Source of the DNA: Reichenbachiella carrageenanivorans
Lineage (GTDB): Bacteria; Bacteroidota; Bacteroidia; Cytophagales; Cyclobacteriaceae
Direction of reading: 5' to 3'
Assembly (NCBI RefSeq): GCF_025639805.1
Contig: NZ_CP106735.1
Coordinates: 1,490,001 to 1,554,000, forward strand
Length of the DNA: 64,000 nt
Positions 16,921 to 25,617 of this stretch are shown one piece after another. The first letter of the stretch is position 1; each line of letters opens with the position of its first letter. The position numbers were made by a program, and so were the translations under genes. The notes below the pieces were generated by a model. That model was not told the DNA's origin. It worked only from the letters and a program-made list of their open reading frames with translations, and ran no database searches.

Positions 16921-17414
16921 TGAAGCCGTCAGCTCAATATTGGATTGACCACCTAAGGTTATTACCTCATCCAGAGGGAGGATATTTTAAAGAAACGTAT
17001 CGCGCTGAAACAGAAGTTTCTCTACCTCAGTTTGCAGGAATTCGCCAAGTCTCTACAGGTATTTATTTTTTGCTAACACAAGGAAATTTCTCCGCCTTTC
17101 ATAGAATCCAGTCCGATGAAATGTGGCATTTCTATGCTGGAAATTCGCTCAGTATTTTTGTTATTTACCCTAATGGGGTTTTGAGTGAAATACGGCTAGG
17201 CTTAGATGTGGAAAATGGAGAAGTACCACAGGCCGTAGTGCCAGCCAAATGCTGGTTTGCCTCCCGTGTACATGAGCAGGGAGACTATGCCCTTGTAGGG
17301 TGTACGGTATCTCCAGGCTTTGATTTTGCAGATTTTGAAATGGCTGACCGGCAGGCACTTGCTGAGTCCTATCCCAGTCATTCTACCTTAATTACAACCC
17401 TCACTCATTCCTAG
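16920..17414 (+). CDS. Cupin domain protein, DUF985 (Cupin_5) family
   Basis: A 164-aa single beta-barrel protein. Conserved Cupin_5 features are LLPHPEGGYFKETYR near the N-terminus, the IYFLLTQGNFSAFHRIQSDE segment with its His and Glu, and DYALVGCTVSPGFDFADFE near the end. Yeast YML079w and Shewanella relatives have this fold with unknown substrate, possibly a sugar or nucleotide. The ATG shares its first base with the helicase TGA, so it is translationally coupled to it. A strong terminator-like hairpin lies about 200 bp downstream. Confidence 0.88.
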   Translation: MKPSAQYWIDHLRLLPHPEGGYFKETYRAETEVSLPQFAGIRQVSTGIYFLLTQGNFSAFHRIQSDEMWHFYAGNSLSIFVIYPNGVLSEIRLGLDVENGEVPQAVVPAKCWFASRVHEQGDYALVGCTVSPGFDFADFEMADRQALAESYPSHSTLITTLTHS

Positions 17415-17612
17415 CTTATTTTCTTCTAGGTATAATACCCATTTTGAATAGCTCTTTCGGGTTTTGGCACAGGAGTTGACTATTCCTCTTTGAGTTTAGA
17501 TTAGATTAATCACCACGTTGAGTGGTACTGCTCAGGTCAACACCCTTGTTGATTGGCAGTTTCTGGCAGAAGGCTGGAAGTAGATTAGTTGATTGGTTAT
17601 GTTTTGAGTTTG

Positions 17613-17641
17613 TCCCAGGGGTGGTTCCCTGGGATTTTTTG
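17613..17641 (+). terminator. Intrinsic terminator
   Basis: TCCCAGGG (17613-17620) pairs with CCCTGGGA (17627-17634) over a 6-nt loop and is followed by seven T. It would end transcription from the helicase-cupin unit. The 198 bp between the cupin stop and this hairpin hold no convincing gene, although a small RNA ending here cannot be excluded. Confidence 0.85.
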
Positions 17642-17642
17642 T

Positions 17643-18332
17643 TTATAGGATAGACTCTCCGTTGAGATCGGTGGTCAGTACCTCACTCATGTAGTCGAAA
17701 AATGGGCGAATGTGCTGAAATTGTTTAACAATTGCTAGATGAAAATCTGGGCTCAATACTTCCGCTGTAGAAAACTCATGTCTGACCCAATACTGTTTGT
17801 ATCTGAGCAAGTCGATGGCGGGATCATCTATTTCAAATCCTTTGGGAGCTCGCTTGAGCTGTTCACCCAGTAATACACCAAACTGTTTCTTAAAATTTTT
17901 GTTCGTAATGATATCGCGTAGCCTTTCGGGCTCCTGCTGTAGGTGCTTGCGGATATGCATCATGTCTTGCGAATTGGGACCCCAAAACCCGCCACCCACA
18001 TAGGTATTGCCAGGTTCTAAATGGAAATAATACCCGCCTCTTCTTTCGGCGGTAGCTCTTCTAAATCCACCCCCAAAATAGGTACTATAAGGTGTTTTGT
18101 CTTTAGAAAACCGTACATCTCTATAGATACGATATAGGCTTTTTTTGCCCGTAGGTGTTTCGATTATGTCAGTTTTGTTGAGTTCGCCTAAGAGCAAGTC
18201 TGCAAACTCAATGACTTGCTGGTGCGCTTTAAGATATTGATCTTTGTTACTGTTGAACCATTCGCGATTGTTGTTGGCACTTAGCTGGGTCAAAAATGAG
18301 AAAGGAAAAGTGAGTAGTGAGGACTTGGGCAT
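17643..18332 (-). CDS. DUF2461 domain protein
   Basis: A 229-aa protein matching the DUF2461/TIGR02453 family. The typical segments are FLTQLSANNNREWFNSNKDQY near the start, LYRIYRDVRFSKDKTPYSTYF and GGGFRRATAERRGGYYFHLE in the middle, and GGGFWGPN. The function of the family is not known; no catalytic motif is recognised and there is no signal peptide. ATG at 18332 (MPKSSLLTFP) is preferred to the one 27 bp upstream because it places the family's start at the right distance. It is divergent from the 118-aa gene at 18618 and separated from it by a palindrome-containing region. Confidence 0.85.
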   Translation of the reverse strand: MPKSSLLTFPFSFLTQLSANNNREWFNSNKDQYLKAHQQVIEFADLLLGELNKTDIIETPTGKKSLYRIYRDVRFSKDKTPYSTYFGGGFRRATAERRGGYYFHLEPGNTYVGGGFWGPNSQDMMHIRKHLQQEPERLRDIITNKNFKKQFGVLLGEQLKRAPKGFEIDDPAIDLLRYKQYWVRHEFSTAEVLSPDFHLAIVKQFQHIRPFFDYMSEVLTTDLNGESIL

Positions 18333-18389
18333 AGATTTTAATTTAAAGCAAGATAGCAAGGAATACGAGATTGAGGTTTAATAAAAAGA

Positions 18390-18432
18390 AAGTCCGACAT
18401 CTTTTGAAAGCGCTTTCAATGTCCGTCAGACT
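18390..18432. promoter_or_regulatory. 16-bp perfect palindrome in a larger hairpin, operator-like
   Basis: TTGAAAGCGCTTTCAA (18404-18419) is a perfect palindrome with the AAGCGCTT core seen in LacI/CcpA-type operators. It is nested in an outer inverted repeat (AAGTC...GACTT, GACAT...ATGTC) spanning about 18390-18432. It lies between the divergent genes at 18332 and 18618, 58 bp upstream of the DUF2461 start. A second inverted repeat, TAATATTAC/GTAATATTA, spans 18518-18570 before the plus-strand gene. Confidence 0.4.
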
Positions 18433-18617
18433 TCTAGGAAATAAGGCTCTTTGGTGGTTAAATAAACAGACTAGGTTAAGCCCTTCAGAGTTGCATGGTC
18501 TAATCTTAGAGAACGCCTAATATTACCTGATACATATTCTTCCAATTGCCATTGTCTTTTAGTAATATTAATGTTTCAGCTATGTTCAAAACATTTTTTT
18601 AATCTAAACATTGAATA

Positions 18618-18974
18618 ATGAGTGTAAAAGAAAATGCCGTCATCACGGTGTCTTTAGAAAATGGTCAGCTTGTACTGTCCGACAATGAAGGGAATCCGTT
18701 TGACCCTAAACATCCAGAAAAGTTCACCACTCAAGTGAAGCCTAACGGCAAAGCAGGATGGGTGGCTGGTAAGGGTATTTCATCTCTTCCGCTAATTAAA
18801 GTGGATGAAGGGGAAGACATTTTCAAAAAATTACCTTTTGAAAAAGACGGTGCATGGGAATGTAAGATTGATGGAAAGCATTCTGGCAGTGCCAAATATA
18901 GTATTACTTACCTTGCAGAAGGGAGTACAGAGCAGGTGACTATAGACCCAAGGCTCGACATTAAATGGCCATGA
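18618..18974 (+). CDS. Unrecognised 118-aa beta-rich protein coupled to a histidine kinase
   Basis: No family is recognised. The sequence alternates short polar and hydrophobic stretches typical of a beta-sandwich (VITVSLENGQLVLSDNEGNP, AKYSITYLAEGSTEQVTI), with two conserved-looking Trp (GWVAGKG, WECKIDG). There is no signal peptide, so it is cytosolic. Its TGA overlaps the ATG at 18971 of the TPR histidine kinase (ATGA), which suggests the two are made in fixed ratio. A partner or modulator of the kinase is possible but unproven. Confidence 0.7.
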   Translation: MSVKENAVITVSLENGQLVLSDNEGNPFDPKHPEKFTTQVKPNGKAGWVAGKGISSLPLIKVDEGEDIFKKLPFEKDGAWECKIDGKHSGSAKYSITYLAEGSTEQVTIDPRLDIKWP

Positions 18975-20902
18975 TCAGGCCATTTGTACATATCATCATA
19001 TTAGCCTACACTTTCGTAGGCTTTTTTTCATCTCCTACAAGCGCACAGGATCAGACGGCGGCGGATAGTTTGCTAAACGTTCTGCATACTGACGACACTA
19101 TTTCTGATTCAAGTCGTTGTGTTTTGTATTATGAAATTGCATTTTATTCTACCGATCCGAGTGAAAGGATTCATTACGCAGAACAAGCATTAAAAATAGC
19201 AGAAGAACTGCAAAACGATCAACTGATTGCTTTTGGGCTGAGGTACAAAGGCAATGGATTGCGCTCTCAGGGACAATTGAGTGAAGCGATCAAACATTAT
19301 TTAGACGCGGCATCTCTGTATGCTGGAAGCAATAAAGGTTTAGAAGCGGGTGTGATTTATATTGACCTAGGCGATATATATGCCATTCAAAACAATTATC
19401 AAAACTCGTTAAATTATTACCGTCAAGGGATTAATATTTTTCGTCAAAGTAAAGATTCCGTCAAGCTTGCCACCGCTTTGCTAAATGTGGGTGAGTTATA
19501 CCGAACCAATCAAAAATTAGACTCGGCTATTGTTTATTTTCAGCGTTCAAAAGCCATTTTTAGCAAAATAGGCTATGCTATTGGTTTAGCTTATAATCTA
19601 GGAAATATAGGTTTGGTGTTGGCAGAAGAAGGTAAATATGAATTGGCCGAAGAGAACATAGCTAAGGCGACGGCTATTTTGGTGAAAATAGATGACCAAT
19701 ATCCAATAGCTGTTTTTCAAACAGCATTAGCTGACATTTATGCCAATAGAGGAGCGTATGATCAAGCGCTAGTATATGGTCATACTAGTTTGAAAATAGG
19801 CGAGGAACTAGGGCTTAAAGAGCAGATTAGAGATGCCAGCCTTAAGCTTTCGGAAATTTATCAGTCGGCAGGAAATTCTGATGAAGCCTACACTTATCTC
19901 AAGCAGTATATTGCTTACAGAGATAGTATCAATAATGAAGAAACCATAAGACAAATGGCTGATCTGAGAACGGCCTATGAAGTGTCTAAAAAGCAAGCCG
20001 AAGTGGATCTGTTGCAGGAGCAAGCTTTGCTCAACAATATTGTAGTATGGTGTGCTATATTTATAATAGCTCTGTTATTGATTCTTACTGTAGCTTTATT
20101 GAAAATCTATAGGATAAAAGACCGAGCGATAAGGATCGTGAGGGAGAGAAGGAGAGTCATTGCGGCGCAGCGAAATCAGCTGGATGAAGTGAATAAAACG
20201 AAGGATCGATTTTTTTCAATCATATCACATGACATCCGCGGGCCAATTAGCAATTTTCAGGGCATTTCTGGGCTGATCAATGTCTTGGCAGAAAGCAATG
20301 ATGCGGATGGGTTGAAACAGCTTGGCAGTATGATGGAGGCTTCGGCCAAAGAAGTTTCGGTATTGCTCGATAACCTGCTGGAATGGGCATTGAGCCAAGA
20401 AGGAAAAATCCCGTATCATGCAGAGCCTGTCAAACTCAAAGAGCTTTGTCAGGCCAACCTAGGTATCATGCTCAATATGGCTATGGCCAAACAAATAGAA
20501 CTGAGAGGCAGGTTGACTCAAGAAGTAATCGTAGATGCCGATAAAAATAGTGTGTCTACCATCATTAGAAATTTGTTGAGCAATGCCATCAAGTTTACCC
20601 CCGAAGGAGGAGAAGTGAAACTGGAAATAGCAGAAGTAGATGGCATGGGGCTTGTCAGCGTGATAGACACGGGTATAGGCATACCCAAGGATAAACTAAA
20701 CGACCTGTTTCAGCTCAAAGGAATGCGTAGCAGCTGGGGTACCAAGGGTGAAAAGGGTATCGGACTAGGGCTTACCTTGGTATATGAGTTTGTACAACTC
20801 AACCATGGGCAAATAGAAGTAGAAAGTGAAGAAGGCAAGGGGACTACTTTTAAGGTGTACTTGCCATTGACAAAAAAGACAGTGCTAGCAGAGAGCAACT
20901 AG
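18971..20902 (+). CDS. TPR-sensor histidine kinase
   Basis: A 643-aa membrane kinase. A signal peptide ending near SAQD is followed by a periplasmic block of tetratricopeptide repeats (about residues 50-340, e.g. LGDIYAIQNNYQNSLNYYRQ), one transmembrane helix (about 355-378), a coiled linker, then HisKA with the phospho-acceptor His near 420 in FFSIISHDIRGPISN, and an HATPase_c domain with NLLSNAIKFTPEGG, DTGIGIP and GIGLGLTLVYEF. No receiver or DNA-binding domain is fused and no response regulator is adjacent. ATG 18971 overlaps the stop of the 118-aa gene; an ATG at 18965 is equally possible and adds two residues. The signal is unknown. Confidence 0.9.
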   Translation: MIRPFVHIIILAYTFVGFFSSPTSAQDQTAADSLLNVLHTDDTISDSSRCVLYYEIAFYSTDPSERIHYAEQALKIAEELQNDQLIAFGLRYKGNGLRSQGQLSEAIKHYLDAASLYAGSNKGLEAGVIYIDLGDIYAIQNNYQNSLNYYRQGINIFRQSKDSVKLATALLNVGELYRTNQKLDSAIVYFQRSKAIFSKIGYAIGLAYNLGNIGLVLAEEGKYELAEENIAKATAILVKIDDQYPIAVFQTALADIYANRGAYDQALVYGHTSLKIGEELGLKEQIRDASLKLSEIYQSAGNSDEAYTYLKQYIAYRDSINNEETIRQMADLRTAYEVSKKQAEVDLLQEQALLNNIVVWCAIFIIALLLILTVALLKIYRIKDRAIRIVRERRRVIAAQRNQLDEVNKTKDRFFSIISHDIRGPISNFQGISGLINVLAESNDADGLKQLGSMMEASAKEVSVLLDNLLEWALSQEGKIPYHAEPVKLKELCQANLGIMLNMAMAKQIELRGRLTQEVIVDADKNSVSTIIRNLLSNAIKFTPEGGEVKLEIAEVDGMGLVSVIDTGIGIPKDKLNDLFQLKGMRSSWGTKGEKGIGLGLTLVYEFVQLNHGQIEVESEEGKGTTFKVYLPLTKKTVLAESN

Positions 20903-20923
20903 CACGGGTGCGTTATTGAGAGC

Positions 20924-22048
20924 TTAATCAATGAATACTTTTTGAGTGATTACGTCTGTATCCCAGTGCATTTTGATCACATATATCCCTTTGGGGAAAT
21001 CTCTGGAATCGATGGTAAAATGATTTGAAACTGGCGTATCAAATACTACGTGACCTGTAAGGTTATACATCAAGCATTGTTTCGGAGCGTGAGTCACCGA
21101 TATATCGAGCATCCCTTCTCCTGTCTTTAGTATATGGATGCTGCGGTTTCGCAAGGGTTCGCTGCTGACACGTATAGGGCCATATATTTTAGCTTTTCCA
21201 TCATAGTCTATCTGTTTGAGTTGATAGTATTCTCCTTGATTAGAGTCGTCCAAAAATTGATATGTTTGTCTATTGCTTGTCGTACCAGTACCCTCCACTT
21301 TTCCAATTGTTTCGAAATAGTCTTGGTCTTCACTTCGCTGAATTTCAAAATGCGAATTATTTTGTTCTGATCCAGTTACCCAGCGTAGGGAGATTAGCTT
21401 TTTATGTAGTACACCAGTAAACGAAATCATGTCTACGGGAAGTGACGATCCTGCTTCAGTATAGGTGCCCCCACTAGAAACCGTGATATAGTCTTCCACA
21501 TCACCTGATTCGGCTTCTGATCCATTGCTGGAAAATGTGCCACCAGTTACTATGATCTGAGGTGTGCCTGTAGCAGCAGCGGGCTGGGTTTCGCATACGC
21601 GCATCAGACCAGAACTATTCGTGTTGTCTACATTGCCACCACTCATATTTATGGTTCCGCCCTTGCACAAGTTGATATCGTCTCCTGTGGTACTAGATCC
21701 CCCTTCGATAAATAGTGTAGCACCATTTCTTATAAAAAAGTCATCAGTAATGGTTATGTCAGCTTGTATGGTGAGCGTAGCGCCATTTTGGATAAATACA
21801 TCTGCTGGGCTAAAAGTAGAATTGGTCGAGATCACAGGGTGATATGTGACAATAGACCCACCATCTATGGTCACGCTTTGGGTGGTCGGTAGCGTATTGC
21901 CACTCCAGTTGGCAGCGTCGTTCCAGTTGGCACTCACATCACCTTCCCATGTTTTGGTGGCAGATCCTTGATTACAGCTGCTACAAGGCTGAGCGTAGGC
22001 GGATAAACTGGCAATAGATAAAGCGAGTGTACAAATTAAGTTTTTCAT
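20924..22048 (-). CDS. Secreted protein with T9SS type A sorting domain
   Basis: A 374-aa exported protein: signal peptide (about residues 1-19, ending AYAQ), a Cys pair CSSCNQ, then a beta-solenoid/G8-like region of short repeats about 35-170 (KTWEGDVSANWNDAANW, TIDGG, IQNGATLTIQADITITDDFF). A second part (about 200-290) has a VDMISFTGVLHKKLISLRWVTG start that is typical of a domain found before T9SS tails. The last about 75 residues are a type A sorting domain ending PKGIYVIKMHW...KVFID. It is a paralogue of the protein at 30820, which is also 374 aa. Confidence 0.85.
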   Translation of the reverse strand: MKNLICTLALSIASLSAYAQPCSSCNQGSATKTWEGDVSANWNDAANWSGNTLPTTQSVTIDGGSIVTYHPVISTNSTFSPADVFIQNGATLTIQADITITDDFFIRNGATLFIEGGSSTTGDDINLCKGGTINMSGGNVDNTNSSGLMRVCETQPAAATGTPQIIVTGGTFSSNGSEAESGDVEDYITVSSGGTYTEAGSSLPVDMISFTGVLHKKLISLRWVTGSEQNNSHFEIQRSEDQDYFETIGKVEGTGTTSNRQTYQFLDDSNQGEYYQLKQIDYDGKAKIYGPIRVSSEPLRNRSIHILKTGEGMLDISVTHAPKQCLMYNLTGHVVFDTPVSNHFTIDSRDFPKGIYVIKMHWDTDVITQKVFID

Positions 22049-22554
22049 CAGCTATGGTTTGAATGAATAATAACAGCTTAAATAAAAAGCCGTATGATTC
22101 CTGATAGCTGGATGGAGCGCTGGTTGTTCGACTGAAAGAGAGAAGCTTTTCTGCTTCAATCAGTAGTAAATATAGTCGTACGCTTGTGCTATTTCCAAAA
22201 TAATTGGCAACTAAATGAGCTTATTTGGTCTATAACAAACTGGAACGTAGTACCTTGAATAAATAACCTGGTAAATTATCCAAATTTTATTCGTAAACCT
22301 CTTAGGATTCGGTAGACGCTTGTAACAAGGGTTATTATCTACAAGAGGGAAGTGGGATGGTTTAATCTGGCTTTGGAAAGAGACCCGTTGCAACGAACCC
22401 TTTCATTTCAAAGGGGTGGCAGATTCATCGCAGCATTCAAACCGAACTATAATGTTGCAGAGAAAGTTAATAAGGCCATGCTTTTTGTTTCTCTCTGTTT
22501 ATAACTTTTAAGAAGCTAAATAGAATTGTTGGCTCCAATATTTCCCCTTAAAAC
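22049..22554. other. 506-bp non-coding stretch
   Basis: Between the secreted-protein gene and the tRNA terminator. Both strands were read: short frames occur but none has a coding-like composition or a good start. It holds the promoter region of the minus-strand gene ending at 20924 (start 22048), but no TAnnTTTG box is seen near it. Nothing else is recognised. Confidence 0.5.
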
Positions 22555-22584
22555 AAAAAAACCTTCTCAAATCAATGAAAAGGT
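22555..22584 (-). terminator. Intrinsic terminator of tRNA-Ala
   Basis: On the minus strand ACCTTTTC (22584-22577) pairs with GAGAAGGT (22568-22561) and a run of T follows (22560-22555). It lies 8 bp beyond the 3' end of the tRNA gene. Confidence 0.8.
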
Positions 22585-22592
22585 GATTATTG

Positions 22593-22666
22593 TGGAGCAT
22601 ATCGGAGTCGAACCGATGACCTCTACGCTGCCAGCGTAGCGCTCTAGCCAGCTGAGCTAATGCCCC
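22593..22666 (-). tRNA. tRNA-Ala (anticodon GGC)
   Basis: Read on the minus strand, 74 nt fold into a full cloverleaf: acceptor stem GGGGCAT/ATGCTCC, D stem GCTC/GAGC, anticodon stem CTACG/CGTAG around the loop CTGGCAG with anticodon GGC, and T stem ATCGG/CCGAT around TTCGACT. The G3:U70 wobble pair in the acceptor stem is the alanine identity element. The discriminator base is A, and CCA is not encoded. It decodes GCC and GCU. Confidence 0.97.
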
Positions 22667-22681
22667 GTTTATAGGGGTTGG

Positions 22682-22689
22682 CAAATATA
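22682..22689 (-). promoter_or_regulatory. -7 box (TATATTTG) for tRNA-Ala
   Basis: The minus-strand TATATTTG is an exact TAnnTTTG match ending 15 bp before the tRNA 5' end, leaving a short leader. No TTG -33 element is evident. Confidence 0.45.
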
Positions 22690-22702
22690 GATTTATTTTT
22701 GA

Positions 22703-22738
22703 AATTATCGCCATGTAAGAATTCACATGGCGATAATT
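22703..22738. terminator. Perfect 14-bp stem hairpin after gpmI
   Basis: AATTATCGCCATGT (22703-22716) pairs completely with ACATGGCGATAATT (22725-22738) around an 8-nt loop. It starts 5 bp beyond the gpmI stop. A T-run is weak (AATTTC on the minus strand), so it may terminate or stabilise the mRNA 3' end. Confidence 0.6.
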
Positions 22739-22743
22739 AATCT

Positions 22744-24264
22744 TTAAACAAGAATATCTCCAGTCATCTCTTTGGGAATAGAGACTCCCATTAGAGTTAG
22801 TATGGTTGGAGCTAGATCTCCTAGCTTTCCGTCTTTCACTGGCTCTTTGATGTCTTCGTCTGCGAAGATGCAAGGCACCAAATTGGTCGTGTGTGCTGTG
22901 TTTGGCGAACCGTCAGGGTTCATCATGATGTCGGAGTTGCCGTGGTCTGCGATAATGATCGGCGTGTAGCCATTGGCGATAGCCGCCTCTACGACTGACT
23001 TTGCACATCCGTCTACCGTTTCGCAAGCTTTTACTGCTGCTTCGAATACACCTGTGTGGCCTACCATGTCGGGATTGGCAAAATTCAAGCATACAAAGTC
23101 TACTTCGCCTTTTTTCAACTCAGGGATAATGGCATCGCGAATGTCAGCGGCGCTCATTTCTGGTTGCAGGTCATAAGTAGCCACTTTAGGTGAAGGGCAA
23201 AGCAATCTTTTTTCTCCTTCAAATTCTTTTTCTCTACCTCCAGAGAAGAAGAACGTCACGTGCGGATACTTTTCTGTTTCGGCTATACGGATTTGTTTTT
23301 TGCCTGCTCCTTCTAGCACTTCACCTAGTGTGTTTACCAAGTTGTCCTTGTCGTACATCACCTTCACTCCTTTGAATGTGTTGTCGTAGTTGGTCATGGT
23401 CACATAGTTGAGATCGAGCTTTTTCATTCCTACCTCCGAGAAATCAAATTGTGTCAAGGCTTCAGTGATTTGTCTGCCTCTGTCGGTTCTGAAGTTGAAA
23501 CAAATTACTACATCACCTGCCTTGATGGTGCCTAGTGGCGAGCCATTGGTATCGGTCTGCACGATAGGTTGGATGAATTCGTCGGTAACCCCTTCGGCAT
23601 AAGAGGCGTCCACTGCAGCCAATACATCCGTGGTTTTTTTGCCTTCTCCATTCACCATAGCATCATAGGCGAGCTTTACTCTTTCCCATCTTTTGTCTCT
23701 ATCCATGGCGTAGTATCTGCCAGTGATAGAGGCTATTTTGCCAGTGGTTTTGTCGAGGTGACCTTGTAGATCTTCCAAATATTTTTTTCCGCCTTTAGGG
23801 TCGGTGTCGCGTCCATCGGTGAATGCGTGGATCATCACATCTTCGAGTCCTTGTGCGGCAGCGCCGTCGCAAAGTGCCTTGAGGTGATCGATGTGGGAGT
23901 GGATGCCTCCATCAGATACCAATCCGATGAAGTGTACCGTTTTGTTGTTGCTTTTGGCGTAATCGAATGCTTCGACCAAAGTTTCATTTTTGGCTAGAGA
24001 TCCGTCTTTGGCTGCCAGGTTTAGCTTTACCAAATCCTGATACACTACGCGACCTGCGCCAATGTTCATATGGCCTACTTCAGAGTTGCCCATTTGTCCT
24101 TCTGGCAAGCCTACAGCTAGGCCAGAAGCTTCCAGTTTACTATGTGCGTATTTGGTATAGCAAGAATCGATGAAAGGAGTTTTTGCTGCTTTGATTGCCG
24201 ATACTTCTGGATTGGTGCCTATGCCCCACCCGTCCAGAATCATTAGTATTACCTTTTTATCCAT
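22744..24264 (-). CDS. gpmI: 2,3-bisphosphoglycerate-independent phosphoglycerate mutase
   Basis: Interconverts 3- and 2-phosphoglycerate in glycolysis and gluconeogenesis using two metal ions and a phosphoserine. The 506-aa length is standard. The alkaline-phosphatase-type domain is shown by MILDGWG at the start, the nucleophile Ser in GQMGNSEVGHMNIGAGR, HAFTDGRDTDP, YAMDRDKRWER, NFRTDRGRQI, NFANPDMVGHTG and IADHGNSD. ATG at 24264 lies 4 bp after an exact -7 promoter box, so the mRNA may be leaderless. A hairpin marks its 3' end. Confidence 0.97.
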   Translation of the reverse strand: MDKKVILMILDGWGIGTNPEVSAIKAAKTPFIDSCYTKYAHSKLEASGLAVGLPEGQMGNSEVGHMNIGAGRVVYQDLVKLNLAAKDGSLAKNETLVEAFDYAKSNNKTVHFIGLVSDGGIHSHIDHLKALCDGAAAQGLEDVMIHAFTDGRDTDPKGGKKYLEDLQGHLDKTTGKIASITGRYYAMDRDKRWERVKLAYDAMVNGEGKKTTDVLAAVDASYAEGVTDEFIQPIVQTDTNGSPLGTIKAGDVVICFNFRTDRGRQITEALTQFDFSEVGMKKLDLNYVTMTNYDNTFKGVKVMYDKDNLVNTLGEVLEGAGKKQIRIAETEKYPHVTFFFSGGREKEFEGEKRLLCPSPKVATYDLQPEMSAADIRDAIIPELKKGEVDFVCLNFANPDMVGHTGVFEAAVKACETVDGCAKSVVEAAIANGYTPIIIADHGNSDIMMNPDGSPNTAHTTNLVPCIFADEDIKEPVKDGKLGDLAPTILTLMGVSIPKEMTGDILV

Positions 24265-24268
24265 GGTG

Positions 24269-24276
24269 CAAATATA
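24269..24276 (-). promoter_or_regulatory. -7 box (TATATTTG) of gpmI
   Basis: Exact TAnnTTTG match on the minus strand, ending 4 bp before the gpmI ATG. No clear TTG lies 17-23 bp further upstream. Confidence 0.55.
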
Positions 24277-24408
24277 GTTTTACTCACAAGCGGATTAAAA
24301 CATAATGGCAAAAAAGGCGTCAATTTTCAATGCGTTTGGAGAAAATTTGGATTCTATTCAATGGAATGAAATTTTATTGAAAATATCCGAATTGGATGTG
24401 GGTGAATT

Positions 24409-25617
24409 TTACTTGTTGACAAGCCACTTTTCTGGATCCATTTTCACGTTGTTTTTCCAAACCTGAAATTGAATTTCGGATATGCCATCTGCGTTGGTGA
24501 ATACTTCGCCTATGTTTTCATTGGCTTGGATGACTTGTCCTTTTTTTACATTCACGGATTTGAGTTTGGCGTAGAGCGTATAGTAGTCTCCATGTTGCAC
24601 GATGACGACGCGGTTCATTCCAGGTACAAAGGCGGTGGTAGCTACTTTGCCTTCGAATACAGCTTTTACTTGTGCATTTTTCTGGGTTTGAATATCCACA
24701 CCTTGGTTTTCTACCCAGATGTTTTTGAGGACGGGGTGGGGATGTTTGCCGAATTTTTCGGAAACGAAGCCTGACTGAACTGGCCATGCCAATCTGCTTT
24801 TTTTACTTTCGAAAGCCGTGGAGATTTTAGCCATATCTGCAGATAGATTGATAGAATTGGAGGCCTTTCCTGCGTTCGATTTTTCGATTTCGGCTTTGAT
24901 GATCTTTGCCAATAAGTTGTCTAATCGAGTGACAGCTTTTTTGGTCTCGTCTACTTCTGCTTTGAGTTCTTTTTCTCGTTTGCTTAGTTCTTGTACTACT
25001 TTATTTTGTTTGGTTTTTAGCGAAAGCAGGTTTTGATTTTCTTTGATTTTGGATTTGAGCAAGATGTCTTGTTCTTCTTTTTTGAGGACAAGTGAGTTGA
25101 CCTGCTGATTCATTGCATTTTTTACTTTTTCGATTTGCTCAACTTGTACTTCTCTGGCTTTGGTGTATTGTTCTAAGTATTTCAATCGTAGAAACAGCTG
25201 ATTGAACGTTTGAGCAGAAAATAGGAAGGTCAGTTTACTGTAGCCCTGGTTGGCTTTGTACGCGTCGTAGACCATTTGTCCATATTCTTCTTTGAGATGT
25301 CCGAGGTCGGATTGGAGAGCATCTACGACCATAGACAAGTCGTTGATCTCCCCACTGAGGAGGTCAATTTCTTGAGTGATAGAGGAGATCAGAGATCGTC
25401 TTACTTCGATTTGTTTGTTGAGTGCTTGGAGTTGACCAATCGTAGCTTTTTTTTCCGTTTCTGTTTCCTTTAGAATTTTCTGTACTTCGGATATTTTGGC
25501 TAGGCTTTCTTTTTTTTCTTTTTCTATTTGGGTCTTACTTTTTTGGGCAAGTCCTTCAGAAACAAAAGAAAGGGTTGCGATCAGAAACAACCAAACAAAT
25601 ATTTTACATGGGTTCAT
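24409..25617 (-). CDS. EnvC-like murein hydrolase activator with degenerate LytM domain
   Basis: A 402-aa exported protein: signal peptide (about 1-24, ending GLAQ), long coiled coils (about 27-265) and a C-terminal LytM/M23 domain (about 285-400). The M23 metal ligands are not kept: the H-x3-D motif reads NQGVDI, and the HxH motif reads EIQFQVW. This is the state of EnvC/NlpD, which activate amidases instead of cutting peptidoglycan. It overlaps the preceding DUF4292 gene by 14 bp and belongs to a four-gene unit (flippase, TPR, DUF4292, this gene) conserved in Bacteroidota. A role in cell separation is inferred from EnvC. Confidence 0.88.
   Translation of the reverse strand: MNPCKIFVWLFLIATLSFVSEGLAQKSKTQIEKEKKESLAKISEVQKILKETETEKKATIGQLQALNKQIEVRRSLISSITQEIDLLSGEINDLSMVVDALQSDLGHLKEEYGQMVYDAYKANQGYSKLTFLFSAQTFNQLFLRLKYLEQYTKAREVQVEQIEKVKNAMNQQVNSLVLKKEEQDILLKSKIKENQNLLSLKTKQNKVVQELSKREKELKAEVDETKKAVTRLDNLLAKIIKAEIEKSNAGKASNSINLSADMAKISTAFESKKSRLAWPVQSGFVSEKFGKHPHPVLKNIWVENQGVDIQTQKNAQVKAVFEGKVATTAFVPGMNRVVIVQHGDYYTLYAKLKSVNVKKGQVIQANENIGEVFTNADGISEIQFQVWKNNVKMDPEKWLVNK

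Noticed and set aside
17415..17612. Possible small gene or RNA between the cupin gene and its terminator
   Set aside because: A 23-codon frame without a start (containing DWQFLAEGWK) is open by chance; no promoter box or conserved structure was found, so only the terminator is listed.
22211..22393. A minus-strand 60-codon frame and a roughly 50-codon plus-strand frame in the intergenic region before tRNA-Ala
   Set aside because: Composition is not coding-like and neither has a suitable start or neighbour; treated as non-coding.
22508..22873. Minus-strand frame running through tRNA-Ala
   Set aside because: It overlaps a complete tRNA and the end of gpmI in another frame, so it cannot be real.
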